7,632 nucleotides of DNA, from positions 1 through 7,632 of the forward strand of contig JAQGIX010000040.1 in NCBI GenBank assembly GCA_028290925.1, given 5' to 3'. The notes under the pieces were generated by a model that did not search any database, was not told the DNA's origin, and worked only from the letters and a program-made list of their open reading frames with translations. Source of the DNA: Phenylobacterium sp. (lineage in GTDB: Bacteria; Pseudomonadota; Alphaproteobacteria; Caulobacterales; Caulobacteraceae). Made by a program: the position numbers and the translations under genes. Below, piece by piece: positions 6,737 through 7,632 of the stretch (position 1 is its first letter; each line of letters begins with the position of its first letter).

Positions 6737-7441
6737 ATGGCTGGGCGCCGACAGAGAATTTGGATCACCCGCACCCAGCCGGGGGCGGATTCCACCGCCG
6801 AGCGCGTGCGGGCGATGGGTCATGAGGCGATCATCGCCCCGCTGCTGGCCGTGCACCGCGTCGACAATGTCGAGATCAACCTGCGGGGCGTCGCGGCGCT
6901 GGCCTTCACCAGCGCCAACGGCGTGCGGGCCTTCGCCGAGCAGTGCGGCGAGCGTGAGCTTCGGGTCTTCGCCGTGGGCGCCGCCACCGCCCAGGCGGCC
7001 CGGGCGGTGGGCTTCAAGACGGTGCTCTCCGCCGACGGCGACGTGGAGGCGTTGGCCGAAGGCATCGCCGCGCGACGCAGCCAGATGCATGGGGCGGTGC
7101 TGCATCCGGGCGCCGTGGAGCCGGCCGGCGACTTGGCCGGCGCGCTGGAGAAGCATGGGGTCGAGGCTCGCCGCGCCATCCTCTACGAGACCGGGCCGGT
7201 GAAGCTCTCCGACGCCGAGGCCGAGATCCTGGTGCGCGCCGACGCCGCCCTGCTGCATTCGCCCCGCGCCGCCAAGGTGCTGGCCGGCGTGCTGAAGGCC
7301 CACCCCGCGCCGCAGCTGCGGGCGCTGGGCCTATCCAAGGCGGTGATGCGGCCACTGGCCCGGACGCGGCTGGCGGCCAAGGCCTTCCCGCCCTTTCCGC
7401 TCGAAGCGGCGCTGCTGAATCTGATAGACCGGGGTGCATGA
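6737..7441 (+). CDS. hemD: Uroporphyrinogen-III synthase
   Basis: HemD cyclises hydroxymethylbilane with inversion of ring D to give uroporphyrinogen III, the step after HemC and the branch point to heme, siroheme and cobalamin. The protein is 234 residues, normal for this poorly conserved family. Seen: the opening IWITRTQPGA (8-17), the family's LAFTSANGVRAFAE (55-68), the strand-loop VFAVGAATAQAARAVGF (77-93), VLHPGAVEPAGDLA (121-134), the hinge-proximal LYETGP (149-154) and ALLHSPRAAKVL (171-182), consistent with the two-domain U3S fold. The ATG at 6737 is chosen because AGGA lies 7 nt upstream (6726-6729) and the domain begins at once. The gene follows hemC by 94 nt and its stop overlaps the next gene by 4 nt (ATGA). 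Confidence 0.94.
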   Translation: MAGRRQRIWITRTQPGADSTAERVRAMGHEAIIAPLLAVHRVDNVEINLRGVAALAFTSANGVRAFAEQCGERELRVFAVGAATAQAARAVGFKTVLSADGDVEALAEGIAARRSQMHGAVLHPGAVEPAGDLAGALEKHGVEARRAILYETGPVKLSDAEAEILVRADAALLHSPRAAKVLAGVLKAHPAPQLRALGLSKAVMRPLARTRLAAKAFPPFPLEAALLNLIDRGA

Positions 7442-7632
7442 GTCCCTCTTCCGAGGCTGATATCGCAGCGCCCAGGGATCCGGCCGAATACCGGCCGCGG
7501 CCGCTGATGGGCGTGGCCTTCTGGGCGATCATCGCCTTCGGCGTCCTCTGCGTGCTGGCCGGCGTCGGCGTCGCCGTGCTGGCGCCGCGGCTGTGGGCCC
7601 ACCGCCCGGCCGCCCGCGTCGCCGAGGCGCCG
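7438..7632 (+). CDS. Single-span membrane protein N-terminus, possible mitofilin/Mic60-like (COG4223) protein (partial)
   Basis: The first 65 codons of a gene that runs out of the right edge. The protein starts MSPSSEADIAAPRDPAEYRP, a short polar, presumably cytoplasmic N-terminus, followed by one clear transmembrane helix (about residues 24-49, MGVAFWAIIAFGVLCVLAGV onward to VLAP), then an Ala/Pro/Arg-rich stretch. The gene overlaps the hemD stop by 4 nt (ATGA) and so is almost certainly cotranscribed and coupled with hemD. In many alphaproteobacteria the gene directly after hemD encodes a COG4223 inner-membrane protein with a single N-terminal span and a long periplasmic coiled coil, the bacterial relative of mitochondrial Mic60/mitofilin, often followed by a HemY-N protein. 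The topology and position fit, but the diagnostic coiled coil and C-terminal mitofilin domain are not in the window, so the identity is inferred mainly from synteny. Confidence 0.62.
   Translation, partial: MSPSSEADIAAPRDPAEYRPRPLMGVAFWAIIAFGVLCVLAGVGVAVLAPRLWAHRPAARVAEAP

Noticed and set aside
4498..6795. 765-codon minus-strand reading frame spanning tsaD and the region opposite hemC
   Set aside because: Only the part from 5601 down is TsaD; the rest is antisense to hemC, whose plus-strand product has all family motifs. Lack of stops is a by-product of high GC.

Overview
The window is GC-rich DNA from an alphaproteobacterium, most likely a member of the Caulobacteraceae (Caulobacter or Phenylobacterium type). 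The reasons are the divergent tsaD-gpsA / hemC-hemD arrangement, strong third-position GC bias, promoter elements resembling the Caulobacter housekeeping consensus, and one exact CtrA box (TTAA-N7-TTAA). This placement is inference from gene content and style. Almost all of the window is chromosomal core coding sequence. I see no mobile element, CRISPR array, tRNA, rRNA or prophage, and no gene-free stretch longer than about 120 bases.

Layout. 1-985 (minus) is the first 328 codons of mutS, running out of the left edge. 1065-1616 (plus) is a GNAT acetyltransferase divergent from mutS. 1656-2768 (minus) is an exported SleB-type cell wall hydrolase, convergent with the GNAT gene. 2769-2884 is an AT-rich intergenic island with a perfect CtrA box and a small inverted repeat. 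2885-5601 (minus) is a tightly packed operon read tsaD, gpsA, a YciI-family gene and a Rieske ferredoxin-like gene, with every junction overlapping (4, 1 and 14 nt). 5602-5673 is the divergent promoter region. 5674-6642 (plus) is hemC, 6737-7441 (plus) is hemD, and 7438-7632 (plus) is the start of a single-span membrane protein in the position where many alphaproteobacteria carry the mitofilin/Mic60-like (COG4223) gene.

How they work together. hemC and hemD catalyse two consecutive steps of tetrapyrrole synthesis: porphobilinogen to hydroxymethylbilane to uroporphyrinogen III. tsaD supplies the catalytic subunit for tRNA t6A modification and gpsA makes glycerol-3-phosphate for phospholipids. 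The YciI and Rieske proteins are uncharacterised small passengers, probably translationally coupled to gpsA. The most interesting signals are regulatory: a CtrA box that would place a peptidoglycan hydrolase under cell-cycle control, promoter geometry suggesting leaderless mutS and hemC messages, and the possible Mic60 ancestor at the right edge. I found no convincing evidence of a wholly new system.
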